Assembly (NCBI GenBank): GCA_030445275.1
Contig: JAUCSE010000079.1
Location: 100,328-164,327 of the forward strand
Direction: 5' to 3'
DNA from: Mucilaginibacter sp.
Lineage (GTDB): Bacteria > Bacteroidota > Bacteroidia > Sphingobacteriales > Sphingobacteriaceae
Length of the DNA: 64,000 bases
Shown here: in pieces, positions 34,875-43,496 of the stretch
How the letters are laid out: each line of letters opens with the position of its first letter
Position numbering within the stretch: the stretch's first letter is position 1
Notes under the pieces: model-generated
Told to the model about the DNA's origin: nothing
The model's input: the letters and a program-made list of their open reading frames with translations, nothing else
Database searches by the model: none
Program-made: the position numbers and the translations under genes

Positions 34875-35639
34875 ATGATAGAAACCCAGAAAGATCTGAA
34901 ATTAGCTGTCTTAATTGATGCGGACAATGTACCCTATGCCAACGTGAAAGAGATGTTCGAAGAGATAGCTAAATACGGCACACCTACCTTTAAAAGGATT
35001 TATGCCGATTGGACGAAACCAACTGTTTCCGGCTGGAAGAATGTATTATTAGAAAATGCAATTACTCCTATCCAGCAATACAGCTATTCAACAGGAAAGA
35101 ATGCATCGGATAGCGCACTTATTATAGATGCTATGGATATCCTATATACCGGAAAGGTAGATGGCTTTTGTATTGTATCCAGTGACAGTGATTTTACAAG
35201 ACTGGCCACCAGGCTGCGTGAAGCAGGTATGAAAGTTATTGGGATAGGTGAAAAGAAAACATTGAATCCTTTTATAACTGCTTGTGATAAGTTTATCTAT
35301 ATCGAAATTCTAAAAAAGGAGACTGCCACTCAAACCGAAAGCGAATATAGATCAGCTTCCAAAAAAGCAAAAAAAGCGTTAGATACACCATTAAGCAGGA
35401 TCGATCCGGAAACCATCAAATTATTTACAGCAAGTATTACTGACCTTGGTGATGACAATGGCTGGGCTTATTTAGGAGACTTGGGTAATTTAATGCTGAA
35501 AAAGAAACCGGACTTCGACCCCCGAAATTATGGCTTTTCCAAGATGTTACCTTTAATCAAAAGCATGAATAAATTTGAGATTGATGAACGGGAAACAGGT
35601 AAAAATAATACCAAGCATATCTATATCAGAAAAAAATGA
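34875..35639 (+). CDS. NYN-domain (LabA/DUF88-like) ribonuclease with OST-HTH domain
   Basis: A 254-residue protein. The PIN-like NYN nuclease domain at about 8-150 carries acidic residues in LAVLIDADNVPYANV, NASDSALIIDAMDIL and IVSSDSDFTRLATRLREAG, which form the Mg-binding site. KKTLNPFITACDKFIYIE ends the domain. The C-terminal part at about 180-252 (NGWAYLGDLGNLMLKKKPDFDPRNYGFSKM) is an OST-HTH/LOTUS domain that binds RNA. Bacterial proteins of this type are thought to act in RNA processing or decay, and some associate with defence or stress loci. The ATG at 34875 follows a three-codon frame starting 8 nt earlier (ATGGATCAATGA). No operon partner is evident. Confidence 0.9.
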   Translation: MIETQKDLKLAVLIDADNVPYANVKEMFEEIAKYGTPTFKRIYADWTKPTVSGWKNVLLENAITPIQQYSYSTGKNASDSALIIDAMDILYTGKVDGFCIVSSDSDFTRLATRLREAGMKVIGIGEKKTLNPFITACDKFIYIEILKKETATQTESEYRSASKKAKKALDTPLSRIDPETIKLFTASITDLGDDNGWAYLGDLGNLMLKKKPDFDPRNYGFSKMLPLIKSMNKFEIDERETGKNNTKHIYIRKK

Positions 35640-35695
35640 TATATGCCTGTAAACAATAATCATTATCCCTGCTGGTTTTGAGCCCGCTGCAAATT

Positions 35696-35974
35696 TTAAA
35701 ATATGGAAAGCATATGTTTTTTATCGACCGATCCAAAACGCTGTACCCTTGCTTTTAAATAGGCTACTATTTCCTTATCTGAGTCAAAACGATCGCCAAC
35801 GTTTACAACGTGTTTTGCTAAAAGATCATAACGTTTGCTCAATAAATACATGGAAACCATCATAAAATCAATTTTGCAAAAAACTACTGCATTATTACTG
35901 CTGTAATCGGTGATCGTATCCCGAAAATATTGAGGATGTTCTGCCCAATGCATTTCTGGGGGGCCTTTGTTCAT
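35696..35974 (-). CDS. Small hypothetical protein (92 residues)
   Basis: I do not recognise this protein. It is soluble, with no signal or membrane helix, and has a helical C-terminal half (MYLLSKRYDLLAKHVVNV, DSDKEIVAYLKARVQRFG) with a normal charge pattern. That supports a real gene rather than a shadow, since no other frame is coding here. It converges with the NYN gene, 56 bp away. The ATG is preceded by an A-rich stretch. Position gives no functional hint. Confidence 0.5.
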   Translation of the reverse strand: MNKGPPEMHWAEHPQYFRDTITDYSSNNAVVFCKIDFMMVSMYLLSKRYDLLAKHVVNVGDRFDSDKEIVAYLKARVQRFGSVDKKHMLSIF

Positions 35975-36000
35975 ATTGCCATTATAAAAACAGTCTGGTT

Positions 36001-36116
36001 CTAAATCTTATACACATTTCCATAAGGTGTCATGGTTCCGACTAATAGGATAGACTTTCTGTCGATACGAATTACCTTTTTGTCGGATACTCTTATAGTA
36101 GGCATTTACTTTGTTT
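36001..36116 (+). repeat. Duplicated 116-bp non-coding element, copy A
   Basis: This stretch aligns without gaps to 37546-37661. Identical blocks at identical spacing are CTAAATCTTATAC, TCCGAC, TTTCTGTCGAT, GTCGGATA, CTTATAG, AGGCAT and TTTGTTT. TCCGAC and GTCGGA are complementary and could pair around a 39-nt interval. The copy lies 119 bp upstream of the holin-like gene at 36235. Confidence 0.7.
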
Positions 36117-36234
36117 GCCATTTCTCATTCAGATAAAGCGATCAATTATTGTTTTTGAACAACCATTGATCTGATAAATGTATAAACCTCAATAACCGCT
36201 GATTCCCAGATAAATAAAGAATCAGCTTAAAGAT

Positions 36235-36576
36235 ATGGCAGCAAATAAATATTCCCCACCGCCTATTACTGATCAGTTCAAAGAATATGTCAAAACCCGT
36301 TTCTTGCTTACCAAATATAAAGCTATTGAAAAAGGCACATTCATGGCTTCTGAGATCATTGTAGGCCTGATGATAATCGTATGTATCCTATTGTTTTTTT
36401 TGTTTGTAGGCATTACACTGGCATGTCTATTAACGCAATTAATGAGCTCCTCCTGGGCAGGCTTTGGTTGTATAATGATACTTTATCTTATCATTGGGGT
36501 ATCAAGCTTGATTTTCAAGAAAAGAGTTAAATTATTCGCCATTAATATGCTGATCAAAAGAATGAAAAATGGATAA
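36235..36576 (+). CDS. Holin-like small membrane protein (Phage_holin_3_6 type)
   Basis: A 113-residue protein with a soluble N-terminus (about 1-38) and two closely spaced membrane helices (ASEIIVGLMIIVCILLFFLF and GFGCIMILYLIIGVSSLI), followed by a basic tail (KKRVKLFAINMLIKRMKNG). The layout fits the Phage_holin_3_6 / YqjE-type family that occurs in bacterial stress-response loci, not in phages here. It probably sits in the inner membrane. A duplicated 116-bp element lies upstream, and the LytTR regulator follows after 165 bp. Confidence 0.7.
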   Translation: MAANKYSPPPITDQFKEYVKTRFLLTKYKAIEKGTFMASEIIVGLMIIVCILLFFLFVGITLACLLTQLMSSSWAGFGCIMILYLIIGVSSLIFKKRVKLFAINMLIKRMKNG

Positions 36577-36741
36577 TAATGAAATATTAAAATCTCTATT
36601 GACAATTAAAAACCTTACGGAATACATAACTGCTTGAAATTGGTTCAGAATTTGCTCGGCTAATTAATAAAGCTTTAACTCGGCAAGCGATCTCCTGATT
36701 TTGCCTGGTTGTCCAATTAAAGTCGTTACAAACACATTCAA

Positions 36742-37476
36742 ATGATAATCAACTGTATAATTACTGATGACGACCCCATTGTATTAAGCCTTCTCCAGGA
36801 TTTTGCTCTTCAAACACCGTTTTTGAATTTAATAGCTGCGTATTCGAAAGCAGCAGATGCCCTGAAGGCTTTAGAAAATGGAAACGTTCAGCTCATGTTT
36901 CTTGATATTCACATGCCGGATATTAATGGCATGACCCTGGCTAAAACGCTGCACGCACATTACTTACAGAGGGCCCCAAGAATTATTTTCGTCAGCGGAT
37001 CTAAAGAATTTGCGCTTGAAAGTTACAAAGTCGACGCGCTTGATTATTTACTGAAGCCCGTTTCTTATGAAGATTTTTTCGGGGCGGCTTATAAGGCTAA
37101 ATTATATTTCGAAGGAATCGAAAAGCCAGTGAAAAATGAAATACAGCTATCGGCCCATGATTTTATTATATTAAAGGTGGATCATGAGCTGATTCGGGTC
37201 CAATTAAGTAATATCCTGTATATAGAAGGTGATAAGGACTATGCCAAGGTGTATATCAATGAAAATAATTTCATTAAAGCGCTGACAACCATGAAAGATA
37301 TTGAAAAACGATTACCTAATACATCATTCATGCGGGTACATCGCTCCTTTATCGTATCTCTTGACAAGATCGTGGCCATACAGAATTATAATATCAGGAT
37401 CGGAAAAATAAGTATACCTGTAACCGAGCAATATAAATCCAGTTTCAAAGATGTTTTGGAACAATGGCTTAAATAA
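36742..37476 (+). CDS. LytTR-family response regulator
   Basis: A 244-residue protein. The receiver domain at 1-125 has acidic residues in ITDDDPIVL, the phosphoacceptor Asp55 in MFLDIHMPDINGM, and Lys in DYLLKPVSYEDFF. The LytTR DNA-binding domain at about 140-243 has DFIILKVDHELIRVQLSNILYIEGDKDY (motif shown in part), SFMRVHRSFIVSLDKI and ISIPVTEQYK. These regulators normally pair with a histidine kinase of the LytS/His_kinase type, but none is adjacent; the kinase at 41.4 kb is of the HisKA type. It may control the surrounding envelope genes. The ATG is preceded by ACATTCAA. Confidence 0.92.
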   Translation: MIINCIITDDDPIVLSLLQDFALQTPFLNLIAAYSKAADALKALENGNVQLMFLDIHMPDINGMTLAKTLHAHYLQRAPRIIFVSGSKEFALESYKVDALDYLLKPVSYEDFFGAAYKAKLYFEGIEKPVKNEIQLSAHDFIILKVDHELIRVQLSNILYIEGDKDYAKVYINENNFIKALTTMKDIEKRLPNTSFMRVHRSFIVSLDKIVAIQNYNIRIGKISIPVTEQYKSSFKDVLEQWLK

Positions 37477-37545
37477 TATGCAGCAATATTCGGCCAAATC
37501 CTATGGCAGGGAAGGAAGATTTAATCGTTAACTACCCGGGTTGCA

Positions 37546-37661
37546 CTAAATCTTATACGCCGCCTCTTTAGCCTGTTTGCCTCCGACGGATGGGTAAGGT
37601 TTTCTGTCGATCCAGATCTGCTTTACGTCGGATATCCTTATAGCAGGCATGTCATTTGTTT
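37546..37661 (+). repeat. Duplicated 116-bp non-coding element, copy B
   Basis: The second copy of the element at 36001-36116, colinear and ungapped. In this copy the outer pairing is longer (TCCGACG with CGTCGGA). It ends 71 bp before the OmpA-family gene at 37733, a similar position to copy A, which suggests a promoter/leader module or a small RNA. Confidence 0.7.
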
Positions 37662-37732
37662 ACTTGTCGTTAATTAAGGCAATGGAATAACTCGTTGCTC
37701 AAAACTGAAAAATAACGACATATTAAAAGAAA

Positions 37733-39112
37733 ATGACTTACAAATCAAATTTAAAAAGAGCTACACTACTACTAACAGGACTAATGGTAGGTGGTAAATT
37801 ATTTGCACAAACCCCTGACAGTACGTCTTTAGGTACTGATTACGTAAAACCATTTTCAAGTGGTGGACTGCGCACCTGGTCAGTAGGTGTTCATGGTGGT
37901 ATGCTAACTCCTTACACTATTTTCGGTACTAATAGCAGGCAAGATTTTAAAAACCCAACCGAACAGATAGGGTACGGTGGATATATTAAAGCCCAAATTT
38001 TACCATCATTCGGCATACAAGCCGATTTCTTGCGCGGTAAAGTAAAAGGTAATAATAGCGCTCAGGTAGACGCATCGGGCAATTCTATTTATAGCTCATT
38101 TAGTACCAATATTAACTGGTCGGCCGCATTAAGCGCCAACATTACACTGGCTAATATTAACTGGCGCCATGACAAACCATTTGTACAGCCTTATTTAACT
38201 GTGGGTGGTGGGTATATGAGCTACACTCAAAAAATTACGAATGCAGGCGGTCAGGAAACTAATTTCAGAGCAGACGGAAAAGCCACCAAAGAAGTTTTTA
38301 TTCCGGTTGGTCTTGGTTTGAAATTTGACCTTGCTCCAGGTGTAAATCTTGATTTAGGTTACCAGGTTAACTTTGTTCAATCTGACAATTTTGATAGTAA
38401 TAACTACGGATCAACTAATGACCGGTTTTCTTATGCGCACATTGGTTTAGAGTTTGCTTTGGGTAGCCGTAAAAAGCCACAAATGGCAACACACAACCCG
38501 GTGTCGTCCATGCGTAAAGAATATTTATGGCAAAATCAACAAACAAAAACCTTATTACAACAACAAATTGACGCAGAAAAAGCTAAAAATGATGAGTTAA
38601 GAAATGATTTGAACACTACTAATGCAAATTTGGCTAAATTAACAACAGACAGCGATGGTGACGGAGTTGTTGATGTTAATGACAAGTGCCCTAACACTCC
38701 TCCAAATACAAAAGTAGATGGTTCAGGTTGCCCGCTTGCTAAACCAGTTATCTATGTAACTGAAGAAGACAGAAAAGTTGTTAAAGACGCGATCAAAAAC
38801 CTGGAATTTGATTTAGGTAAATCAACTATCCGTGCGCACTCTTTACCAAGTTTAGACAGGGTTGCTTCATTACTTGTAGAGAAAAACTTTAGCTTGAAAT
38901 TAGCAGGACATACTGATAACACTGGTTCAAAAGATTTGAACATGCGTTTATCAAAAGACCGTGCAGAGTCAATCAAATCTTACTTAGTGAGTAAAGGCGC
39001 TAATGCATCACGTATTGAGGCTACCGGTTATGGTCAAAACCAACCTATTGCAACTAACAAAACGTCAGCAGGTCGTCAGGCTAACCGTAGGGTTGAATTC
39101 ACTTTATATTAA
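37733..39112 (+). CDS. OmpA-family outer-membrane protein with TSP3 repeat
   Basis: A 459-residue protein. The signal peptide ends near LFAQ, and residues about 25-250 form an outer-membrane beta-barrel (YGGYIKAQILPSFGIQADFL and similar amphipathic strands). A coiled segment rich in Gln/Lys spans about 260-300. A thrombospondin type 3 calcium-binding repeat lies at about 306-330 (DSDGDGVVDVNDKCPNTPP). The C-terminal OmpA peptidoglycan-binding domain runs from about 345 to 459 (LEFDLGKSTIRAHSLP, LKLAGHTDNTGSKDLN, RIEATGYGQNQPIA, NRRVEFTLY). It tethers the outer membrane to peptidoglycan and is probably abundant. A terminator follows at 39125. Confidence 0.95.
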   Translation: MTYKSNLKRATLLLTGLMVGGKLFAQTPDSTSLGTDYVKPFSSGGLRTWSVGVHGGMLTPYTIFGTNSRQDFKNPTEQIGYGGYIKAQILPSFGIQADFLRGKVKGNNSAQVDASGNSIYSSFSTNINWSAALSANITLANINWRHDKPFVQPYLTVGGGYMSYTQKITNAGGQETNFRADGKATKEVFIPVGLGLKFDLAPGVNLDLGYQVNFVQSDNFDSNNYGSTNDRFSYAHIGLEFALGSRKKPQMATHNPVSSMRKEYLWQNQQTKTLLQQQIDAEKAKNDELRNDLNTTNANLAKLTTDSDGDGVVDVNDKCPNTPPNTKVDGSGCPLAKPVIYVTEEDRKVVKDAIKNLEFDLGKSTIRAHSLPSLDRVASLLVEKNFSLKLAGHTDNTGSKDLNMRLSKDRAESIKSYLVSKGANASRIEATGYGQNQPIATNKTSAGRQANRRVEFTLY

Positions 39113-39124
39113 TCATCAATCATT

Positions 39125-39159
39125 GCCAGGGCATCCCTATAGGACTGCCCTGGCTTTTT
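39125..39159 (+). terminator. Rho-independent terminator after the OmpA gene
   Basis: A perfect 9-bp GC-rich stem (GCCAGGGCA with TGCCCTGGC), 12-nt loop, then a TTTTTAA tail. It starts 13 nt after the stop codon. Confidence 0.9.
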
Positions 39160-39196
39160 AATCTACCTAATTTAATCAACCATTATAATACAGGAT

Positions 39197-39778
39197 ATGA
39201 AAAAATCACTTCTTTTAGCTTTCGTTGCAATAATTGCACTAAAGTTTTCTGCCCATGCTCAAATTCAAAAAGGCAATGTATTAGTCGGCGGAAATTTCGC
39301 AAACCTCAACCTGGGCCTGGACGGTTCGAAAGTGTTTAGCGTAGACCTGACACCTAAAGCGGCCTGGTTTGTACAGGATAATGTAGCGCTTGGTGCTTAT
39401 GCCAACCTGGGCATCCAGACTGCTAAAGGTTCCAGTACTACCACCAATTATGGTGTAGGCGCATTAGGACGTTACTATACCGGCAAGGATGTAGAAATTT
39501 TACGCCATGGACGTTTCTTTGGAGAAGCGACAGTAGGTGTTGGGGGCACCAATGTGAGCGATGGAGGAGGGCATACCAATGGCCTTAATCTGGGCTTCGG
39601 CCCCGGCTTTGCTTATTTTATTACACCAAGTATTGGATTGGAAACGCTGCTTAAGTACAATGGCGTGGCAGGTTTTGGAAACGTCGGTTATCAAAGTAAC
39701 CTGAATCTTTCCTTCGGGTTCCAGATCTATTTGCCGGGAAAAAGTACCGCAAATAGAGTCAAAAATGATGCTCGATAG
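39197..39778 (+). CDS. Small outer-membrane beta-barrel protein
   Basis: A 193-residue exported protein with a clear signal peptide (LLLAFVAIIALKFSAHAQ). The mature part is built from alternating strands with Gly/Asn turns (GNVLVGGNFANLNLGLDG, VALGAYANLGIQT, YGVGALGRYYTG, LNLGFGPGFAYFI) and a final LNLSFGFQIYLPGK. This fits an eight-stranded OmpW/OmpX-like barrel of the Bacteroidota PorT/OMP_b-brl type. The function is structural or transport and cannot be refined. It lies between two hairpins and so is probably a single-gene transcript. Confidence 0.85.
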   Translation: MKKSLLLAFVAIIALKFSAHAQIQKGNVLVGGNFANLNLGLDGSKVFSVDLTPKAAWFVQDNVALGAYANLGIQTAKGSSTTTNYGVGALGRYYTGKDVEILRHGRFFGEATVGVGGTNVSDGGGHTNGLNLGFGPGFAYFITPSIGLETLLKYNGVAGFGNVGYQSNLNLSFGFQIYLPGKSTANRVKNDAR

Positions 39779-39823
39779 TGCAACTGACATATTAACCTAT
39801 ATATAACTATTGTTTTACAGTAA

Positions 39824-39844
39824 GGCCGGTTGAAATGACCGGCC
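39824..39844 (+). terminator. Hairpin after the small barrel gene
   Basis: A perfect GGCCGGT/ACCGGCC stem around TGAAATG. The flank is CTATTTAT rather than a clean T-run, so termination is likely but may be leaky into the small lipoprotein gene. Confidence 0.6.
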
Positions 39845-39871
39845 CTATTTATAAAGCTATTTACGATCGAA

Positions 39872-40042
39872 ATGAAATCAAAACATTTAAATATCCTTTT
39901 AATATTATTAATGTGTTTTTTGAACAGCTGCACAATAATCGGCAGAATTTTCAAAGCCGGAGCTGTTGTGGGGGTAACCGCCGTGGTAATTGTGATCGCC
40001 CTCATTATATGGATCATTTTCCTGTTCCGTGGTAGAAATTAA
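39872..40042 (+). CDS. Small lipoprotein with one membrane helix (56 residues)
   Basis: A short gene with a complete lipoprotein signal peptide (KHLNILLILLMCFLNSC, lipidated Cys20). A Gly/Ala linker and a strong hydrophobic segment (VVGVTAVVIVIALIIWIIFL) follow, with a basic end (FRGRN). Lys at positions 2 and 4 and the ATG at 39872 with an A-rich leader support the start. The stop is 19 nt before the ATG of the AI-2E transporter, so the two are probably an operon. The product would be anchored both by lipid and by a membrane helix. I cannot give a function; small proteins of this shape occur in envelope-stress operons. Confidence 0.7.
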   Translation: MKSKHLNILLILLMCFLNSCTIIGRIFKAGAVVGVTAVVIVIALIIWIIFLFRGRN

Positions 40043-40061
40043 TAAATTCAACTTTAATAAT

Positions 40062-41177
40062 ATGGATATCCGACAGTTCAAGGCATTGCCTTTTTATATC
40101 AAATTAGCCTGCGTGCTTTTTATCTTAATCGCGTTATGTTATATCGTTATCGTGGCTAAAGAGATTCTCTCTCCATTAATTTTTTCCTGTCTTTTCTCTA
40201 TTCTGTTATTGCCTTTAGCTGCATTTTTAGAGAATAAAGTCAGGTTGCCCAGAAGTGCGGCATCTATGCTTTCTGTTGTGATCTTACTGGGATCAATCGG
40301 GATCGTTTTATATGTGATTGGTTCCCAGGTTTCCGGACTTGCCCAGGACTGGCCACAATTCCAACAGCAACTAGGTAAATCCATCAACACGATACAGGAT
40401 TGGGTAGCGAATACCGTGCATATTGATGCAACTAAGCAGCTAACCTATGTGCATTCTGCTACTAATAAAATGATGTCTTCAGGAACAGCCGTAGTCAGTG
40501 CCACGCTATTGTCCTTGTCTTCGATGTTGCTCTTTTTTGTGTTCACCTTTATCTATACTTTTTTCTTTTTATTATATCGGAGATTGATCATGAAGTTCCT
40601 GGAATCCGTATTCCTGGATGAGAATAAAAAAATAGTCCATGATATTATTGAACAGGTACAATATATCATCAGGAAGTACATTATTGGATTACTCATTGAA
40701 ATGGCTATTGTTGCCACTGTGGTATGCCTTGTCTTTTTAGCACTGGGTGTTAAATATGCAGTATTATTGGGTTTGATCACCGGCCTCTTTAATATCATTC
40801 CCTATATCGGCATATTCACTGCCTTAGTAATCAGTTCACTGATCACCTTTGCAACTGCTGCCGTGGCCAGTAAGGTGATATTCGTAATCGTTACCCTGAT
40901 TGTGGTGCATTTGATTGATAGTAATGTGTTATTACCAGTAATTGTCGGATCAAAAGTCCGGATCAATGCACTGATCACTGTGCTCGGTGTAATTATAGGT
41001 GAGATGGTTTGGGGAATTCCGGGCATGTTTTTATCCATTCCGGTTATAGCAGTATTGAAGATTATATTTGACAGAGTAGAAAGCCTGAAATCCTGGGGGA
41101 TTATTTTGGGCGATGAAGAACACAAACAAAACCGGTTGGCTAAAAAACTAACTGCCAGAAAGAGACCATCAACGTAA
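40062..41177 (+). CDS. AI-2E family transporter (PerM/TqsA-like)
   Basis: I start at the ATG at 40062 (MDIRQFKALPFY), because the GTG at 40029 lies inside the small lipoprotein gene; the product is 371 residues. It has about eight transmembrane helices in the AI-2E/UPF0118 arrangement: a two-helix N-terminal unit, a long amphipathic soluble stretch (SGLAQDWPQFQQQLGKSINT), then the family signature GLFNIIPYIGIFTAL and the pair SNVLLPVIVGSKVRINAL and GEMVWGIPGMFLSIPVIAVL. Members export signalling molecules or act as Na+/H+ antiporters; the substrate here is undefined. A terminator follows at 41217. Confidence 0.92.
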   Translation: MDIRQFKALPFYIKLACVLFILIALCYIVIVAKEILSPLIFSCLFSILLLPLAAFLENKVRLPRSAASMLSVVILLGSIGIVLYVIGSQVSGLAQDWPQFQQQLGKSINTIQDWVANTVHIDATKQLTYVHSATNKMMSSGTAVVSATLLSLSSMLLFFVFTFIYTFFFLLYRRLIMKFLESVFLDENKKIVHDIIEQVQYIIRKYIIGLLIEMAIVATVVCLVFLALGVKYAVLLGLITGLFNIIPYIGIFTALVISSLITFATAAVASKVIFVIVTLIVVHLIDSNVLLPVIVGSKVRINALITVLGVIIGEMVWGIPGMFLSIPVIAVLKIIFDRVESLKSWGIILGDEEHKQNRLAKKLTARKRPST

Positions 41178-41216
41178 TGGCAAATAGGGGTATTGTTATG
41201 TTGTTAGTTGATGAAC

Positions 41217-41244
41217 GGGGGGCTGCATGGCAGCCCCTTATTTA
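41217..41244 (+). terminator. Terminator after the AI-2E transporter
   Basis: An 8-bp GC-rich stem (GGGGCTGC with GCAGCCCC) around ATG, extendable by G-U pairs, followed by TTATTTAG. Confidence 0.8.
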
Positions 41245-41403
41245 GTTTACAGTATCTAAGCATATAATATATAAAGGCTGTGATTCACTAGTATATATTG
41301 GGATATTTTAATATATATCATTATGATAGTATTACTGAATATATTTACAGCCTGATTCCAGCATCGATTTTGATGCATTTTGAAGAAGAAATTTTTTAGA
41401 AGG

Positions 41404-43134
41404 ATGCAGCGTTTATCTATGAATAAAAATTTAGCCATATCTGGGGTTGCTTCCAAAAGCATCCGCAATCTATTTATCATATTTCTACTCTTTACCTTTA
41501 TTGTCACAACGGGTTCATTTATCTTAAAACATGTTATTGCTCAAAAGCTGGACAAGCTAAGTCTTCAGTTAATGAAATCTTCCCGGGAACCGGATATCGG
41601 GAACATTTTGCTGGAACTAAACAGTGCGGAAAATGACTTTCAGCAAGCTAGTTCGAATGGTGATGCCGGAAAACTGGATCTTTACAAGCGGAAAATTAAC
41701 AACATCTTTCATCAGGTAGACACGTTACTAAAGAAATATCAGGCTGACAGTATACTACATTCTTCGGCTAGCAAACCACATATCGCAAGTTTATTGGAAC
41801 AAAAACTTGCTGTTTCCCAAAACTTATTTGAACTGAGACATCGCTTTGATTCACTGTTAAATGTAACAAGTATTGATAACATTAACGCGTCACATCGGAA
41901 CAAGGCGGCTATAGCCGCCAATCATAAAGGAAATAAAACTACAGTAGATACAACGGTGAGCACCAGGCGCGGAGTTAACAAAAGTGGGATGATCAGGCGT
42001 ATTAGGGATGCGATTACTAATAGAACCCCGGTTAAGGTAATAACGATACATGAAAAACAAAACAAGGATTCGATAGCTTCGTCACTTATTAAGAATAATA
42101 AGTATGCACTTCAAAAATTACTAAAGCAGTTAAAACTACAAAATAGTTATATCCTGCGTTCTAATGAACAACTCATAGCGGCCAATCTAAGTTTGCTCGC
42201 GCAACTTCACCGGCTTTTACAGCAATTAAAGGATACCGATTTAATAGCCCGGGAAAAAAGCCGCGATGAAATCCTGCAACAATATCGGTCAACCACCGGC
42301 GATATGGATTCCTTTATAGGAGTTACAATCGTTCTGATCCTGTTATTTATTGTATTGCTTATTGTTTATATCCGTAAAGTTACGGAAGCGGAACAAAATT
42401 ATTTAACTGAAAATGAAAGAGCAGTTACGCTGGCTGGGCAAAAATCCGAGCTACTGGCCATCATGAGCCACGAGATACGCAACAAACTGATGGGGATAAC
42501 CGGAGCCGTCTATATGCTGAATAAAACCCATCTTTCAGCTGATCAGGAAAATAAAACGGCATCCATCAGTCTATCCACCACGATGTTGCTGGAAACACTC
42601 AACAATACCCTGGATATAAGCAAGTTGGAGTATGGTCAAAGCGAAGTGTTAATAAAGATTGAGTTTAATCCCTTTAAAGCAATAATGGATGCCATAGAAA
42701 GTATGAGGTTTATGGCCGAGCGGAAAGGAATCTCGTTGATCCCAGAGTTTACCGGTAATGAGGAAAAAACGGTTAGCGGAGATGCATTAAAACTGAAACA
42801 GATCATGCTTAATCTCTTGAGCAATGCGATCAAATATACCGATGAAGGTAGTGTTAAAGTTATGGTCATGGTAGATTCAGCTAATGAACAACAATCTGTA
42901 ATGAAAGTTAGCATCAAAGACACCGGTATAGGTATTCCAAGGAAACAGCAGGCACGGTTGTTTACCCGTTATTATCAGGCGAATAGCACTCACGGGAAAC
43001 CAGGAACAGGTTTAGGATTATATCTTTGCAAGCAATTAATTGAATTACAGGGAGGAAGTATTCAGGTAGAAAGCGAAGCACAGCGGGGCTGCACTATGCG
43101 GTTTAGTATACCTTATGACCATTGCAAAGATTAA
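41404..43134 (+). CDS. Membrane sensor histidine kinase
   Basis: I choose the ATG at 41404 (MQRLSMNKN); the frame is open from a TTG at 41380, and the ATG at 41419 is also possible. The product has about 576 residues. Membrane helices lie at about 20-42 (LFIIFLLFTFIVTTGSFIL) and about 305-325 (FIGVTIVLILLFIVLLIVYI). They enclose a 260-residue, Lys/Asn-rich helical periplasmic sensor that I do not recognise. The HisKA domain follows with phospho-His356 in MSHEIRNKLMG. The HATPase domain has LLSNAIKYTDEG (N box), DTGIGIPRKQ (G1), and GTGLGLYLCKQL (G2). No receiver domain is fused. It probably pairs with a regulator elsewhere. Its 3' end overlaps the opposing small gene by 4 nt. Confidence 0.92.
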   Translation: MQRLSMNKNLAISGVASKSIRNLFIIFLLFTFIVTTGSFILKHVIAQKLDKLSLQLMKSSREPDIGNILLELNSAENDFQQASSNGDAGKLDLYKRKINNIFHQVDTLLKKYQADSILHSSASKPHIASLLEQKLAVSQNLFELRHRFDSLLNVTSIDNINASHRNKAAIAANHKGNKTTVDTTVSTRRGVNKSGMIRRIRDAITNRTPVKVITIHEKQNKDSIASSLIKNNKYALQKLLKQLKLQNSYILRSNEQLIAANLSLLAQLHRLLQQLKDTDLIAREKSRDEILQQYRSTTGDMDSFIGVTIVLILLFIVLLIVYIRKVTEAEQNYLTENERAVTLAGQKSELLAIMSHEIRNKLMGITGAVYMLNKTHLSADQENKTASISLSTTMLLETLNNTLDISKLEYGQSEVLIKIEFNPFKAIMDAIESMRFMAERKGISLIPEFTGNEEKTVSGDALKLKQIMLNLLSNAIKYTDEGSVKVMVMVDSANEQQSVMKVSIKDTGIGIPRKQQARLFTRYYQANSTHGKPGTGLGLYLCKQLIELQGGSIQVESEAQRGCTMRFSIPYDHCKD

Positions 43135-43382
43135 TTGTTTATCCTAAAGCCAATTGATTTTGATTCAGGATGTTTTATGGCCAGACCTTGAAGGTAAAGC
43201 TGACCCGCTTCAATGTTATATTCTATTGTCCGTTCATCAAGCGTAAAATTATCTTCTTTTAAAATTTCTTTAACCTTTTCTAACACTTCTTTTCTGTCGA
43301 AAATGGGACTGATTTTGAGATTGTCATTTACAGGCTCAAGCACAACGCCCTCAACCTTATAAGAAAATAATTTTGATTCCAT
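43131..43382 (-). CDS. Small hypothetical protein (83 residues)
   Basis: A soluble 83-residue protein. Alternating strands and a Lys/Glu-rich helix (FDRKEVLEKVKEILKED) and a beta-like end (IEYNIEAGQLYLQGLAIK) suggest a small alpha/beta fold. It is not recognised. It converges with the histidine kinase gene, sharing 4 nt, and diverges from the GH97 gene 114 bp away. The ATG is at 43382. The charge pattern and lack of any competing frame support it as real. Confidence 0.6.
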   Translation of the reverse strand: MESKLFSYKVEGVVLEPVNDNLKISPIFDRKEVLEKVKEILKEDNFTLDERTIEYNIEAGQLYLQGLAIKHPESKSIGFRINN

Positions 43383-43496
43383 CCTACAAAGATAGTTGGT
43401 TTACTAAATTAAAAAATAAGTGTATTTTCGACAATATTAAAGAGGGTTGGCGATCGCCGCCAATTTTCCATTACAAGATAACCAATTACCAGTTCG

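Noticed and set aside
36235..36576. Phage origin of the holin-like gene
   Set aside because: No other phage gene is nearby, and the surrounding genes are chromosomal envelope and regulator genes.
39835..40035. 66-residue plus-strand frame
   Set aside because: It overlaps the better small lipoprotein gene in another frame, which has a clear signal peptide and lipobox; this frame has random composition.
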